Notes: generated by a model not told the origin, from the letters alone. 64,000 nucleotides of DNA from JAENVU01 sp046598395 (GCA_046598395.1 JBKJIQ010000036.1:108314-172313), one strand, 5' to 3'. Shown: positions 20,681 through 29,341, counted from the stretch's first letter. A program made the numbers and translations.

Positions 20681-20790
20681 GCCTCCCTCAGCATCGACGT
20701 CGCCCATCGACGCGGACGTGAGCTCGCCCCGACCTCGAGCCTCGGGGAGGGGCTGCTCGAGATCGGGGCGTTCTCGGTGCTGAGGGAGGC
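20681..20790. repeat. Nested inverted repeats between convergent genes
   Basis: The outer arms are perfect 13-bp inverted copies, GCCTCCCTCAGCA (20681-20693) and its complement (20778-20790). Inside, CCCCGACCTCGAGC (20727-20740) pairs with 20755-20768 with one mismatch. A third possible stem, ACGTC/GACGT, lies in the left spacer, giving a branched structure. It occupies most of the 308-bp gap between the convergent hydrolase and histidine-kinase genes. A two-way terminator or a REP-like element are both possible. There is no poly-T tail. Confidence 0.6.
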
Positions 20791-20970
20791 TTCGTGGTCG
20801 ATGACGAGCCGGTGACGGCGCCGGCGATTCCGGCCGTACCGAGTAACGCGCCCGCCGCGACCGCGATGGTCACCCACTGACGTCCGCTCGGCACCTCAGG
20901 GGTTGACCACGACATCAAAACACCCGAACGTAAGAGTTACCCAAGCACGAAGTAAGAACCTGCGGCCGGC

Positions 20971-22248
20971 TCAGGCCGAACCAACCGGAAGGATCAACGA
21001 GAACACCGGACCCGGACCGGCGCGGTCCAGCACCAGCCGACCACCCTCGGCCTCGGCCAGGGTGCGCGCCAGGGACAAACCGATTCCGTGTCCTTCGCCC
21101 GACCGACGCACGAATGGCTGGTGGGTATCCGCAACACCGCCCCCTTCATCCACCACGTCGATCACCATCGCCCCGGGCGCTCGCCGCGCTCGGACCGTCA
21201 CGATCCCGGTTCCGTGTCGGAGCGCGTTCGCCAACAGCACCTCAAGGATCTGATGCACCGCCGATCCCGAGACAAGCGGCGAGTCGAGATGAGACTCGAC
21301 TTCGATACGCAACGGCCGGCCTGCTCCGGCCAACGGACCGTGCCAAAGGTCTCTCACCTCGGCGAGCAACGCCGTGAGGTCCAGCGCCGAACGGTCCGTG
21401 TGCGTATCTCGAGCGAGTTCAAGCAGATCATCCACGGTCGCTTCGAGGCGATCGATGGGGTTCAGGAGCTCGCGCAACGTTGCCCGCGCATCGGCCTCCG
21501 GCGTCATAAGTGTGCTCTCTACTGCCACCCGCAACGCGGCGATCGGCGTTCGCAGTTGGTGCGAAGCATCGGCACTAAAGGCCCGCTCCCGTGCGAGCAG
21601 TCCACCCAAGCGTTCCGCAGTTGCGTCCATCGCGCCACCGAGCTCGTCGAGTTCCGCGACCCCCGAACGCGGCGCCCGGACGCCAAAGTCGCCCGCGCCC
21701 AAGCGTTCGGCCGATCCGACCAATGCATCGATCGGACGAGTCAAGCGTCGGGCCTGCCCGCGAGCGAGCAGGGCGGAGATCACGATGGCAATCCCGGCCA
21801 CCGTCCCGATGACCAACCACGCGCGGCGCACGCGGTCCTCCGCCACACTCTCGGGCCCACTCGCGCGGAGCGCACCCACCACCCGCTCGTTGCCGTCGAC
21901 CGGGATCGCGACCACGATCCGTCCGGAAATCCGTTGATCGCTGACAACTCCCCGCAGCGCGTGGCGCGTCGGCGCGTCGGCGCGCTCAGGTCCACGACCG
22001 GCCATGCGGCGACCTTCGGCGGAATAAAACGCGAACTGGGTCGGTCCATCGTTTGTGAGTTCCACCGGATCCCTGCGCGTGAACCCCGCAGCGTTGATTA
22101 CTCTCCGGGTCTCGCTCGCCTCCCGTTCAAGTCGGAGCACCGCTTCATTCCGGTACAGGCGGCCGACAACGAGCCCCAGGGGAATACCCAACACCACTAC
22201 CGCGACCGCCGACACCGCGACGATCGACCAAAGGATCCGACGCTTCAT
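20971..22248 (-). CDS. Sensor histidine kinase (pair 2)
   Basis: This 425-aa kinase has the same architecture as the one at 14.6 kb: membrane helix at about 5-25, short sensor loop, second helix, HAMP, phosphoacceptor motif SADASHQLRTPI (His230), and an ATPase domain with LANALRHGTG and GHGIGLSLARTLAEAEGG. It overlaps its regulator's stop by 4 nt. The lipoprotein/ABC exporter cluster begins divergently just beyond the regulator, an arrangement typical of two-component systems that sense cell-envelope or antimicrobial stress and control an exporter; this functional link is inference. Confidence 0.92.
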   Translation of the reverse strand: MKRRILWSIVAVSAVAVVVLGIPLGLVVGRLYRNEAVLRLEREASETRRVINAAGFTRRDPVELTNDGPTQFAFYSAEGRRMAGRGPERADAPTRHALRGVVSDQRISGRIVVAIPVDGNERVVGALRASGPESVAEDRVRRAWLVIGTVAGIAIVISALLARGQARRLTRPIDALVGSAERLGAGDFGVRAPRSGVAELDELGGAMDATAERLGGLLARERAFSADASHQLRTPIAALRVAVESTLMTPEADARATLRELLNPIDRLEATVDDLLELARDTHTDRSALDLTALLAEVRDLWHGPLAGAGRPLRIEVESHLDSPLVSGSAVHQILEVLLANALRHGTGIVTVRARRAPGAMVIDVVDEGGGVADTHQPFVRRSGEGHGIGLSLARTLAEAEGGRLVLDRAGPGPVFSLILPVGSA

Positions 22249-22943
22249 TCGACGTCGAGTCGGTAGCCGACACGCGGCAACGCAACAATCTGGGGAACAA
22301 CGAGACCATCGTGCTCGCCGAGCTTCCGGCGGAGCGACGAGACGTGGACATCAAGCGTCTTGGTCGATCCGTACCAGTGCTCGTCCCACACTTCTTCCAT
22401 GATCCGCTCGCGCGTGATCGCTCGTCCCGATTCCGAGGCGAGGAGTACGAGAAGATCGTGTTCGCGTGGCCGCAATGTGAGCTCGTGCCCACCGACCCAG
22501 GCGCGCCGGGCCGCGACGTCGATGCGGAGATCGCCGACGACAACCGTTTCCGTGCGCGGCTCCCCGCTCGGTTCGCGCAGGTGGGCACGGACCCGTGCCA
22601 GAAGTTCGGCGAGCCGAAATGGCTTGGTGACATAGTCATCCGCACCGGCATCAAGGCCCACCACAACGTCGGCCTCTTCACGACGAGCGGTAAGCACGAT
22701 GATCGATGTGCCGGGCCCCGCGGCACGCAACTCCCGGCACAGGTCGACCCCGTCCACGTCGGGAAGTCCAAGATCGAGAACCACGAGATCGGGGGTCTCT
22801 GCGGCGAACGCGGTCCGCGCGGTAGTGCCATCGGGAGCCACCGCCACTCGATACCCCTGAGTCGAGAGCGCCTGCTCGAGCGACCGCCCGATCGTCGGGT
22901 CATCCTCGACGAGCAGTACGTACGGAGCGAGGTCCCAAGACAT
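22245..22943 (-). CDS. OmpR-family response regulator (pair 2)
   Basis: This 232-aa regulator has a receiver domain with EDD (13-15) and phosphoacceptor Asp57 in LVVLDLGLPDVDG, then a winged-helix domain ending in ALPRVGYRLDVE. It is closely related to the regulator at 15.9 kb, so the two systems arose by duplication. It is divergent from the lipoprotein and ABC exporter genes, with 155 bp between start codons, which makes that cluster the obvious target. Confidence 0.92.
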   Translation of the reverse strand: MSWDLAPYVLLVEDDPTIGRSLEQALSTQGYRVAVAPDGTTARTAFAAETPDLVVLDLGLPDVDGVDLCRELRAAGPGTSIIVLTARREEADVVVGLDAGADDYVTKPFRLAELLARVRAHLREPSGEPRTETVVVGDLRIDVAARRAWVGGHELTLRPREHDLLVLLASESGRAITRERIMEEVWDEHWYGSTKTLDVHVSSLRRKLGEHDGLVVPQIVALPRVGYRLDVE

Positions 22944-23057
22944 GTCCCGAGGCTAGAAGCCGTCGAGAGCGCTGAGACGTCGAACGCGAAGAGTTTGCCG
23001 TTCGCTCACCAGTGGACAACCGGTCGCTGCACGCGGGTTCCGTAGGGTCGTCGGGTA

Positions 23058-23090
23058 CCGATCCGAGGTCTCAAACGCCCCGATCCGAGG
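23058..23090 (+). repeat. Direct repeat in the leader of the ABC-exporter cluster
   Basis: CCGATCCGAGG occurs twice, at 23058-23068 and 23080-23090, exactly 22 bp apart. The second copy runs into the ribosome-binding site of the lipoprotein gene. OmpR-type regulators often bind direct repeats spaced by about one or two helical turns, so this could be a regulator site or a tandem duplication of the leader. Confidence 0.4.
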
Positions 23091-23098
23091 AGTACCCA

Positions 23099-23731
23099 AT
23101 GCATCACATGCGATCCACTGCGAGAGCGGCAACTGCGCTGGCGATCACGGTGCTGGTGGCCGCGTGCGGCAGCTCGGCGACCAACGCCACCGGCCCCGCG
23201 AAGGCATCGGGCTCAACCACGACGCCCGGCAAGGCGGGTGCCGTCGATCCGAACGCGCCGGAGGTAGTCGCACCCGGAGACATCCCGGACACCCAGGCGT
23301 TCGTAGTCCATAACGCCACCGGCTACTCCTTCAAGGTTCCGGAGGGTTGGGCGCAGACCATCGCCGGTACCTCCACCACGTTTACCGACCACTACAACAG
23401 CATCGCGGCCACCTCGGCGAGCGTCGCGGCCGCACCGACGGCAGCCACCGTCCAGACCACGGAAGTTCCGAACTTGGCGCGTGACGTGCCGAACTTCGCG
23501 CTCATCAAGGTCGAGGCGATCTCCCGTGCTGCCGGAACCGCGGTGCTCGTCACGTATCGCGCCGGGTCCACTCCCAATCCCGTCACCGGCAAACGCGTTG
23601 CCATTGACGTCGAGCAGTACGAGTTCTGGCGCGATGGAATCCAGGTCACACTCACCCTCTCGGGCGCGCGGGGTTCCGACAACGTCGATCCGTGGAAGAC
23701 GGTCACCAACTCGTTCGCGTGGACCGCATGA
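23099..23731 (+). CDS. Lipoprotein of the ABC exporter cluster
   Basis: This 210-aa lipoprotein has a signal peptide and lipobox VAAC, a Ser/Thr/Pro/Gly-rich linker, and a folded domain starting FVVHNATGYSFKVPEGWAQT, which resembles small PsbP/LpqN-type lipoprotein domains. ATG 23099 is chosen for its GAGGAG ribosome site and fit to the signal peptide; an upstream start is possible in the same frame. Its stop overlaps the first ATPase gene (ATGA), so it is co-translated with the exporter and may be its extracytoplasmic partner. Confidence 0.78.
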   Translation: MHHMRSTARAATALAITVLVAACGSSATNATGPAKASGSTTTPGKAGAVDPNAPEVVAPGDIPDTQAFVVHNATGYSFKVPEGWAQTIAGTSTTFTDHYNSIAATSASVAAAPTAATVQTTEVPNLARDVPNFALIKVEAISRAAGTAVLVTYRAGSTPNPVTGKRVAIDVEQYEFWRDGIQVTLTLSGARGSDNVDPWKTVTNSFAWTA

Positions 23732-24390
23732 CCGCCACGCTCGAAGCCACGGACCTCTATCGCTTTTACCATGCCGGGGATGAAGAGACGCTCGCGTTGC
23801 GCGGCGTCTCCCTGACCGTCGAGGCTGGGATCGTCGTCGCCGTCACCGGACCTTCGGGTTCGGGCAAGTCAACGCTGATGGCGTGCCTCGCCGGGCTCGA
23901 CGAGCCTGACGGCGGCATGGTCCGCGTCCAGGGCGATGCGCTCTCGCGCCGACCGGAAGGTGAGCGAGCGGCCATCCGCGCGAAGCGGATCGGCGTCTTG
24001 TTTCAGACCGCAAACCTGCTCGAGCATCTGACCGTCGCCGAGAACGTCCGGCTCGCACAACAACTCGCGACGGGCGCCGCGCCGAGCCCGGCAGGGGTAC
24101 TGCTCGATGAACTCGGTATCGGCGGACGCGCCCGAGCCCATCCTTCGGAACTGTCGGGCGGAGAGCTTGCGCGCGCGGGGCTCGCCGTGGCCCTCGCGAA
24201 CAATCCGAGCGTGATCCTCGCCGACGAACCAACCGGCGAGCTCGACCGTGGCAATGCCGAAACCCTGATCGCGCTCCTCCGCGATCGAGCCCGGGCCGGA
24301 GCCGCAGTGGTGGTCGTGACCCACAGTCCAGACCTCGCCCGCGAGGCCGACTGCATCGTGACCCTCCGCGACGGAATGGTGCAGCCATGA
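23728..24390 (+). CDS. ABC transporter ATP-binding protein (LolD/MacB type), first
   Basis: This 220-aa ATPase has Walker A GPSGSGKST, Q-loop in LFQTANLLEH, a signature LSGGE and Walker B VILADEPTGELD, followed by a switch His in VVTHSPD. The pattern is that of LolD/MacB/FtsE-like ATPases that drive FtsX-fold permeases. The signature (LSGGELARAG) departs slightly from the usual LSGGQ. It overlaps both neighbours by 4 nt. It probably forms a heterodimer with the second ATPase. Confidence 0.9.
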   Translation: MTATLEATDLYRFYHAGDEETLALRGVSLTVEAGIVVAVTGPSGSGKSTLMACLAGLDEPDGGMVRVQGDALSRRPEGERAAIRAKRIGVLFQTANLLEHLTVAENVRLAQQLATGAAPSPAGVLLDELGIGGRARAHPSELSGGELARAGLAVALANNPSVILADEPTGELDRGNAETLIALLRDRARAGAAVVVVTHSPDLAREADCIVTLRDGMVQP

Positions 24391-25091
24391 ATCAGGAACC
24401 GCTCGTCCGCTGCGATCAGATCGCCCGCACCTTCGGGTCGGGACGAACCGCGGTCGTCGCGCTGCACGGCGTCACGTGTGCGATCTGGTCGGGGGAGCAA
24501 ATTGCGATCATGGGTCCGTCGGGGTCAGGGAAGTCAACGCTGCTTCACATCATCGCCGGGCTCGAGCTCCCGACCCAAGGCTCCATCACGTGGCCCGCCC
24601 TCGGAGACCGATCGTCGCTGCGGCCCGGCCCAGTCGCGCTGGTACTCCAAGGCCCGAGCCTCCTTCCTCCGCTCGACGTCACTGAGAACGTCGCCCTCCC
24701 CCTCGTGCTCGGTGGCGTCGACGGAGCTGACGCCACGGAACGCGCACGGTCCGCGCTCACGCGCCTCGACCTCGCCGAACTGGCCAACAAGTTGCCGGAG
24801 GAGTTGTCGGGCGGTCAGGCCCAACGCGTTGCGATCGCACGTGCCCTCGCCCAGCGACCGCGGTTACTCCTCGCCGACGAGCCGACCGGCCAACTCGACC
24901 ACACGACCGGCTCCGCAGTCATCGACGTCCTCCTCGAGGCTGCGCACGAGTCCGGTGCCGCCCTCGTCGTCAGTACTCATGATCCGGAGGTGGGCAACCG
25001 ACTGACCCAGTGTTGGACCGTCACCGACGGCCGCGTGCACGTGCCCGCGCCCGTGGCCGGTCCCGCCCGGGAGGAACCATGCTCAGCGTGA
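24387..25091 (+). CDS. ABC transporter ATP-binding protein (LolD/MacB type), second
   Basis: This 234-aa ATPase has Walker A GPSGSGKST, a Q-loop in LVLQGPSLLPPLDV, the canonical signature LSGGQAQR and Walker B LLLADEPTGQLD, with STHD as switch. It differs enough from its upstream neighbour to be a distinct subunit, not a recent copy. Its end overlaps the permease start by 13 nt. Two unlike ATPases beside one permease suggest a heterodimeric motor. Confidence 0.9.
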   Translation: MNQEPLVRCDQIARTFGSGRTAVVALHGVTCAIWSGEQIAIMGPSGSGKSTLLHIIAGLELPTQGSITWPALGDRSSLRPGPVALVLQGPSLLPPLDVTENVALPLVLGGVDGADATERARSALTRLDLAELANKLPEELSGGQAQRVAIARALAQRPRLLLADEPTGQLDHTTGSAVIDVLLEAAHESGAALVVSTHDPEVGNRLTQCWTVTDGRVHVPAPVAGPAREEPCSA

Positions 25092-27748
25092 CCTGGATTC
25101 GGGGCATCGTCACGCGTCGCTCCGGACGTCTCATCGGTACCGCCACCGGGGTCGCGATCGCGGTTGCACTCCTCGCGTCCATCGGCACCTTCCTCGCCGG
25201 ATCGAAAGCAACCATGACGCGCCGCGCGGTACAGAACGTCACCGTCGACTGGCAGGTGGAGGCCCAACCGGGCGCCGATCCAATGGCAGTACTCACCGGC
25301 GTCACCACCCGAGCGAAGGCCGCACTCCCCGTCGAGTTCGCCACGACCACCGGCTTGCAGGCCACCACGGGAGCGTCAACCCAAACCACGGGTCCCGGCG
25401 TTGTCGTCGGTCTTCCCGACACCTACCGCACCGCGTTCCCCGGCGTGATCCGAGACCTGGCTGGGGCGCGGAGTGGGGTTCTCGTTGCACAGCAAACTGC
25501 CGCGAACCTGCACGTTGCGCCGGGTGACTCAGTGAGCATCGGACGCGCGGGCCTCACATCAGTGGTGCTCCGGATCGACGGCGTAATCGACCTCCCACAC
25601 GCCGACTCGTTCTTCCAGAAGGTCGGCGCACCGATCGGGGCCCAACCCCCAGCACCGCCCGACAATGTGCTGCTCGTCCCCGCCACCACCTGGCACGCCC
25701 AGTTTGATGCGCTCGGCGCAACGCGCCCCGACCAAATCACCCACCAGGTCCATGCCCGTATCTCCCACGCGCTCCCGGGTGATCCCGCCGCGGCCTATAC
25801 CCGAGTGACTGGCGCCGCGCGCAACCTCGAGGTCTCACTCACCGGCACGGCACTCGTGGGTGACAACCTCGGCGCCACGCTCGGCGCGGCACGCGGCGAT
25901 GCGCTCTACGCGCAGGTCTTGTTCCTGTTCCTCGGCGTTCCGGGCGCGGTCCTCGCCGGTCTGCTCACCGCCGCGGTCGCGGCATCCGGGTCCGATCGCC
26001 GGCGGCGTGAGCAAGCACTGTTACGCACCCGAGGCGCGGCGACCACCACGCTGGTCCGCCTCGCGCTCATCGAAGCCGCGTTGGTCGGCGGCGTGGGTGC
26101 CCTCCTCGGACTCGGCACCGCGGCGCTCGTCGGCCGAATGGCATTCGATACCGCCGCGTTTGGCGCGACGACGACCGCCGCGATTGTCTGGACCGTCGGC
26201 GCCGCCATCGTGGGCTTGGCGATCTCCGGGCTCGCGATCGCGTTGCCCGCGTGGCGCGACGCGCGCACGGTCACCGTGATCGGAGCTCGGCGAGTCATCG
26301 GACGGGCGCGCGCGCCGCGCTGGCTCCGGTTCGGACTCGACCTCTTGCTGCTCGGCGGTTCCGGCCTCGTGTTCTGGCTCACCAGTCGCAACGATTACCA
26401 GCTGGTGCTCGCACCCGAAGGCACACCCGCTATATCCGTGAGCTACTGGGCCCTCGCGGGCCCGGCACTTCTGTGGGCAGGCGCGGGGCTGCTCGCGTGG
26501 CGGGTTGCGTATCTCTTGCTCGGGACCGGACCCGCCATCACGCGAGGGATCGCTCGTCGCTTCGCGCGGCCGTTCTCCGGACGCCTGGCCGGCACGGTCG
26601 GGGCGACGATGTCTCGCCAACGACGGCTGCTTGCGGGCGCCCTCGCCCTCGTTGCGCTCACTACTGCGTTCGCCGCGTCGACCGCGGTGTTCAACAGCAC
26701 GTACCAGGCCCAGGCTGAGGTCGACGCCCGACTGAGCAATGGCGCCAACGTGACCGTCACCGAGCCGCCCGGCAGCAACGTGGCACCCGCCTTCGGCCAA
26801 CGGTTGCGCTCGATCCCCGGAGTCACATCCGTGGAGCCGCTCCAGCATCGGTACGCCTACGTGGGCGCCGATCTTCAGGACCTGTTCGGCATCCGGACCT
26901 CCACGATCGTGGACGCCACCAAGCTCCAAGATGCCTACTTCCGCGGTGGCACCGCTCGAGGACTCATCGCTCACCTTGGCCAACGGCCCGATGGCATTAT
27001 CGTGAGCGCGGAGACCGTGAAAGACTTTCAGCTCCAGCCCGGCGACACACTGCGTCTCCGCCTGCAGAACGGCCGCACCAAACAGCTCACCGAGGTGCCC
27101 TTTCATTACATCGGCGTGGCTACCGAGTTCCCCACCGCACCCCGTGACAGTTTCATGCTCGCCAACGCCACCTATGTAGCTCGCGCCACGGGCAGCACCG
27201 CAGTTGGCGCCTTCCTGCTGGACACCGGCAGCGCGTCACCGACAACAGTGGCAACCGCAGTCCGGAGACAGGTCGGGACTGCGGCGACGGTCACCGACAT
27301 CGCGAGCACCCGGAAGGTGATCGGCTCGAGCCTGACGGCGGTTGATCTCTCTGGGCTCACCCGGGTTGAGCTTGGATTCGCCCTCGCCCTCGCGGCCGCG
27401 GCAACCGGTCTCGTCCTTGCCCTCGGCTTCGCCGAACGGCGCCGGACGTTCGCGATCGCGACCGCGCTCGGCGCGAAACCGCGTCAGCTCGGTGGGTTCG
27501 TGTGGAGCGAAGCCGCGTTCGTCACGGCCGGTGGCCTTATCGCGGGTGCACTCACCGGCTGGGCCCTCGCCGAGATGTTGGTCAAGGTCCTCACCGGCGT
27601 GTTCGACCCGGCCCCCGCCGCGCTCTCGGTTCCGTGGGCGTATCTCATCGTGGTCGCCGGAGTTTCGATCGGCGCCGTAGTGATGGCGTCGCTCGTGACC
27701 ATCCGACGCGCTCAACGCGCGCCGGTCACCGTGCTCCGTGAGCTGTGA
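25079..27748 (+). CDS. FtsX-like ABC transporter permease
   Basis: This 889-aa permease has an N-terminal helix, a large extracytoplasmic domain (about 45-290), a first FtsX block of three to four helices (about 290-450), more helices near 480-540, a second extracytoplasmic domain, and a C-terminal FtsX block with the sequence LGAKPRQLGGFVWSEAAF. This duplicated-FtsX layout occurs in exporters of lipids, antimicrobials or lipoproteins. GGAGG precedes ATG 25079. The 3' end overlaps the convergent selenoprotein-like gene by 23 bp. Substrate is unknown; the neighbouring two-component system suggests envelope stress. Confidence 0.88.
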   Translation: MLSVTWIRGIVTRRSGRLIGTATGVAIAVALLASIGTFLAGSKATMTRRAVQNVTVDWQVEAQPGADPMAVLTGVTTRAKAALPVEFATTTGLQATTGASTQTTGPGVVVGLPDTYRTAFPGVIRDLAGARSGVLVAQQTAANLHVAPGDSVSIGRAGLTSVVLRIDGVIDLPHADSFFQKVGAPIGAQPPAPPDNVLLVPATTWHAQFDALGATRPDQITHQVHARISHALPGDPAAAYTRVTGAARNLEVSLTGTALVGDNLGATLGAARGDALYAQVLFLFLGVPGAVLAGLLTAAVAASGSDRRRREQALLRTRGAATTTLVRLALIEAALVGGVGALLGLGTAALVGRMAFDTAAFGATTTAAIVWTVGAAIVGLAISGLAIALPAWRDARTVTVIGARRVIGRARAPRWLRFGLDLLLLGGSGLVFWLTSRNDYQLVLAPEGTPAISVSYWALAGPALLWAGAGLLAWRVAYLLLGTGPAITRGIARRFARPFSGRLAGTVGATMSRQRRLLAGALALVALTTAFAASTAVFNSTYQAQAEVDARLSNGANVTVTEPPGSNVAPAFGQRLRSIPGVTSVEPLQHRYAYVGADLQDLFGIRTSTIVDATKLQDAYFRGGTARGLIAHLGQRPDGIIVSAETVKDFQLQPGDTLRLRLQNGRTKQLTEVPFHYIGVATEFPTAPRDSFMLANATYVARATGSTAVGAFLLDTGSASPTTVATAVRRQVGTAATVTDIASTRKVIGSSLTAVDLSGLTRVELGFALALAAAATGLVLALGFAERRRTFAIATALGAKPRQLGGFVWSEAAFVTAGGLIAGALTGWALAEMLVKVLTGVFDPAPAALSVPWAYLIVVAGVSIGAVVMASLVTIRRAQRAPVTVLREL

Positions 27749-28265
27749 GTTCGATCGCGCGAACCACCTCATCCATCGACGGGTAATCACCAACGCCGGC
27801 CGCGCGATAGCACCACAGCAATCGCCGATCGGTGCCAATCAGTGCCACCCCGGAGAGCCGCCGCCAATCTCCGGTGATGTGGCCCTGGCGCCCGCCGCGC
27901 CGAATGGCGCGGAGGTACCGGCGGATGGTCGACGGTCGAAGCCATTCGCCGAGACCAACGCGGCCGATCCCCAGCGCTCGATACAAGTTCGCGTCCGGGT
28001 CCACCAGACATTCGAAGGGCATGCCCTCCGCCATCAGCCGGTCGGCCTGCCAATCGGCGCCGGTGCCGACGACCACAACGCGCGCGCCGAGCGACTCAAT
28101 CGTGGGATGCACCTCACGCAACTGCGCGAGGAAATCCAGACAAGGGATTCAGCCGTAGTAACGAATCGCGACGACGAGCAGCGTTCGCTCCAGAAATGCT
28201 CCAAGCTCGACGTCCGCGCCCGACGCGGTGCGCAGCGCGATCGGCGGCAGGACACCACCAATCAT
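27726..28265 (-). CDS. Peroxiredoxin-like (AhpC/TSA_2) protein, probable selenoprotein with UxxC motif
   Basis: Read through one in-frame UGA (28151-28149), this is a continuous 179-residue thioredoxin-fold protein. Before the UGA comes a normal family N-terminus (LPPIALRTASGADVELG, then LLVVAIRYYG). After it come IPCLDFLAQLREVHPTIESLG, the VVVVGTGADW strand and the FECLVDPDANLYRALGIG block typical of AhpC-TSA_2/Prx-like2 proteins. In that family this position is the first Cys of a CxxC redox site, so the UGA would encode Sec39 in U39-x-x-C42. A SECIS-like hairpin starts 17 nt after the UGA. The start ATG 28265 lies 57 bp from the divergent Nfu-like gene. The alternative is a pseudogene in which the catalytic Cys codon became UGA. 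Confidence 0.75.
28112..28131 (-). promoter_or_regulatory. Candidate bacterial SECIS hairpin
   Basis: On the minus strand, CCUCGCGC (28131-28124), loop AGUU, then GCGUGAGG (28119-28112) form an 8-bp stem with one G-U pair. The loop begins 25 nt after the UGA at 28151-28149 and carries G as its second base. Bacterial SECIS elements sit within about 16-37 nt of the UGA with a G in the first two loop positions, so this fits the consensus. Confidence 0.65.
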
Positions 28266-28322
28266 CGGACCCGTCCCATTCCCAAACGCCAACCCGAGCG
28301 CGCTCCCGCGTAGCCTCGGCAC

Positions 28323-28694
28323 ATGGCCACTGCGCGACCGTCCACCACACCGAATCCGAACGCCATGAAGTTCACGCTCGACATCACCCTGGCTGACCGC
28401 ATCGACACCGAACGCGGCGTTGGGATCAGTGGTGATTTCACGACTGCGCTGCTCGCGATCGATGGTGTTGCGTCGGTCTTCGGGGTGAACGACTTCGTCA
28501 CCATCATACGTGAACCGAGCGCGCATTGGGATCCCATCGTCTGCGCGGTCGAAGCCGCAGCTGACACCTACCTCACGGATGAACATTCCGCCACCCCTGC
28601 CACCGACGCGGTGGCCGTCGCTCGACAGCTCTTGCGCAACGCAGTCGTGCCGCCACCGAAGACTGCCGTCGACATCAGCCGCCGTACCCGATGA
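28323..28694 (+). CDS. Nfu/NifU N-terminal-domain protein
   Basis: This 123-aa protein matches the Nfu N-terminal domain: PNPNAMKFTLDITL near the start and LLAIDGVASVFGVNDFVTIIRE in the middle. In other organisms this domain accompanies an Fe-S scaffold; the C-terminal CxxC scaffold domain is missing here. It is divergent from the selenoprotein-like gene and its stop overlaps the hemolysin III-like gene (ATGA). A role in Fe-S assembly or regulation is likely but not shown. Confidence 0.8.
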   Translation: MATARPSTTPNPNAMKFTLDITLADRIDTERGVGISGDFTTALLAIDGVASVFGVNDFVTIIREPSAHWDPIVCAVEAAADTYLTDEHSATPATDAVAVARQLLRNAVVPPPKTAVDISRRTR

Positions 28695-29341
28695 CCGCGC
28701 CGGCCTCCGGGCGACCACGGCTACGGGGAGTCTCACACCAGATCGCGTTCTTCGTATCGCTCGTCACCGGAACGCTGCTCATCGCGGCGGCGCCAAACTC
28801 GGTGACTCGGTTGGAGGTCGCGATCTACGCCGCGTCGCTCTCCGGGCTGTTCGGCGTGAGCGCGTTGTTGCACCGCCGTGATTGGCCACCAGTTGCTCGT
28901 CGGAATCTTCGACGGCTCGATCATTCGATGATCTTCGTGTTGATCGCCGGCACGTATACGCCGATCGCGGGCGTCATCCTCCACGGCGGACTCCGAACCG
29001 CAGTTCTGCTCACCGTCTGGATCGGCGCGCTCGCCGGCGTGGTGTTCACGGTCGCATGGATCGAGGCACCGAAATGGATCACGGCGATCCCGTACGTAGC
29101 GCTGGGTTGGGTCGCCGTGTTCGCCGCTCCACAACTGATCGAAGGTATTGGTGGCGTGGGCTTCTCACTCATCGCCCTCGGCGGCGTGCTCTACACCGCC
29201 GGCGCCGTGGTCTACGCGCGCAAGCGTCCCGACCCGAGCCCCGCGGTGTTCGGCTACCACGAGGTGTTTCATGTCCTGGTGATCGCGGCCGCCGCGGTCC
29301 ATTACGGCGTCATCGCGGGCTACGTCCTGCCCGCCGCCTGA
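28691..29341 (+). CDS. Hemolysin III/PAQR family membrane protein
   Basis: This 216-aa protein has seven hydrophobic helices and the metal-binding signature of the PAQR/hemolysin III family: SALLHRRDW, RLDHSMIFVLIAGTYTP, and at the C-terminus FGYHEVFHVLVIAAAAVHY. Conserved Ser, His, Asp and His residues suggest a zinc-dependent hydrolase in the membrane. The substrate in bacteria is not known. It is co-transcribed with the Nfu-like gene through a 4-nt overlap. Confidence 0.88.
   Translation: MTAPASGRPRLRGVSHQIAFFVSLVTGTLLIAAAPNSVTRLEVAIYAASLSGLFGVSALLHRRDWPPVARRNLRRLDHSMIFVLIAGTYTPIAGVILHGGLRTAVLLTVWIGALAGVVFTVAWIEAPKWITAIPYVALGWVAVFAAPQLIEGIGGVGFSLIALGGVLYTAGAVVYARKRPDPSPAVFGYHEVFHVLVIAAAAVHYGVIAGYVLPAA

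Noticed and set aside
20688..20915. A short minus-strand frame with a possible membrane helix after the second histidine kinase
   Set aside because: No ribosome site, TTG/ATG start only, and half of it is the inverted-repeat structure. Coding is possible but unsupported.
28149..28736. A 195-codon minus-strand frame read as a separate protein ending at the UGA
   Set aside because: Its first part is antisense to the Nfu-like gene; only the last 38 codons have homology, and they continue through the UGA into the peroxiredoxin-like frame.
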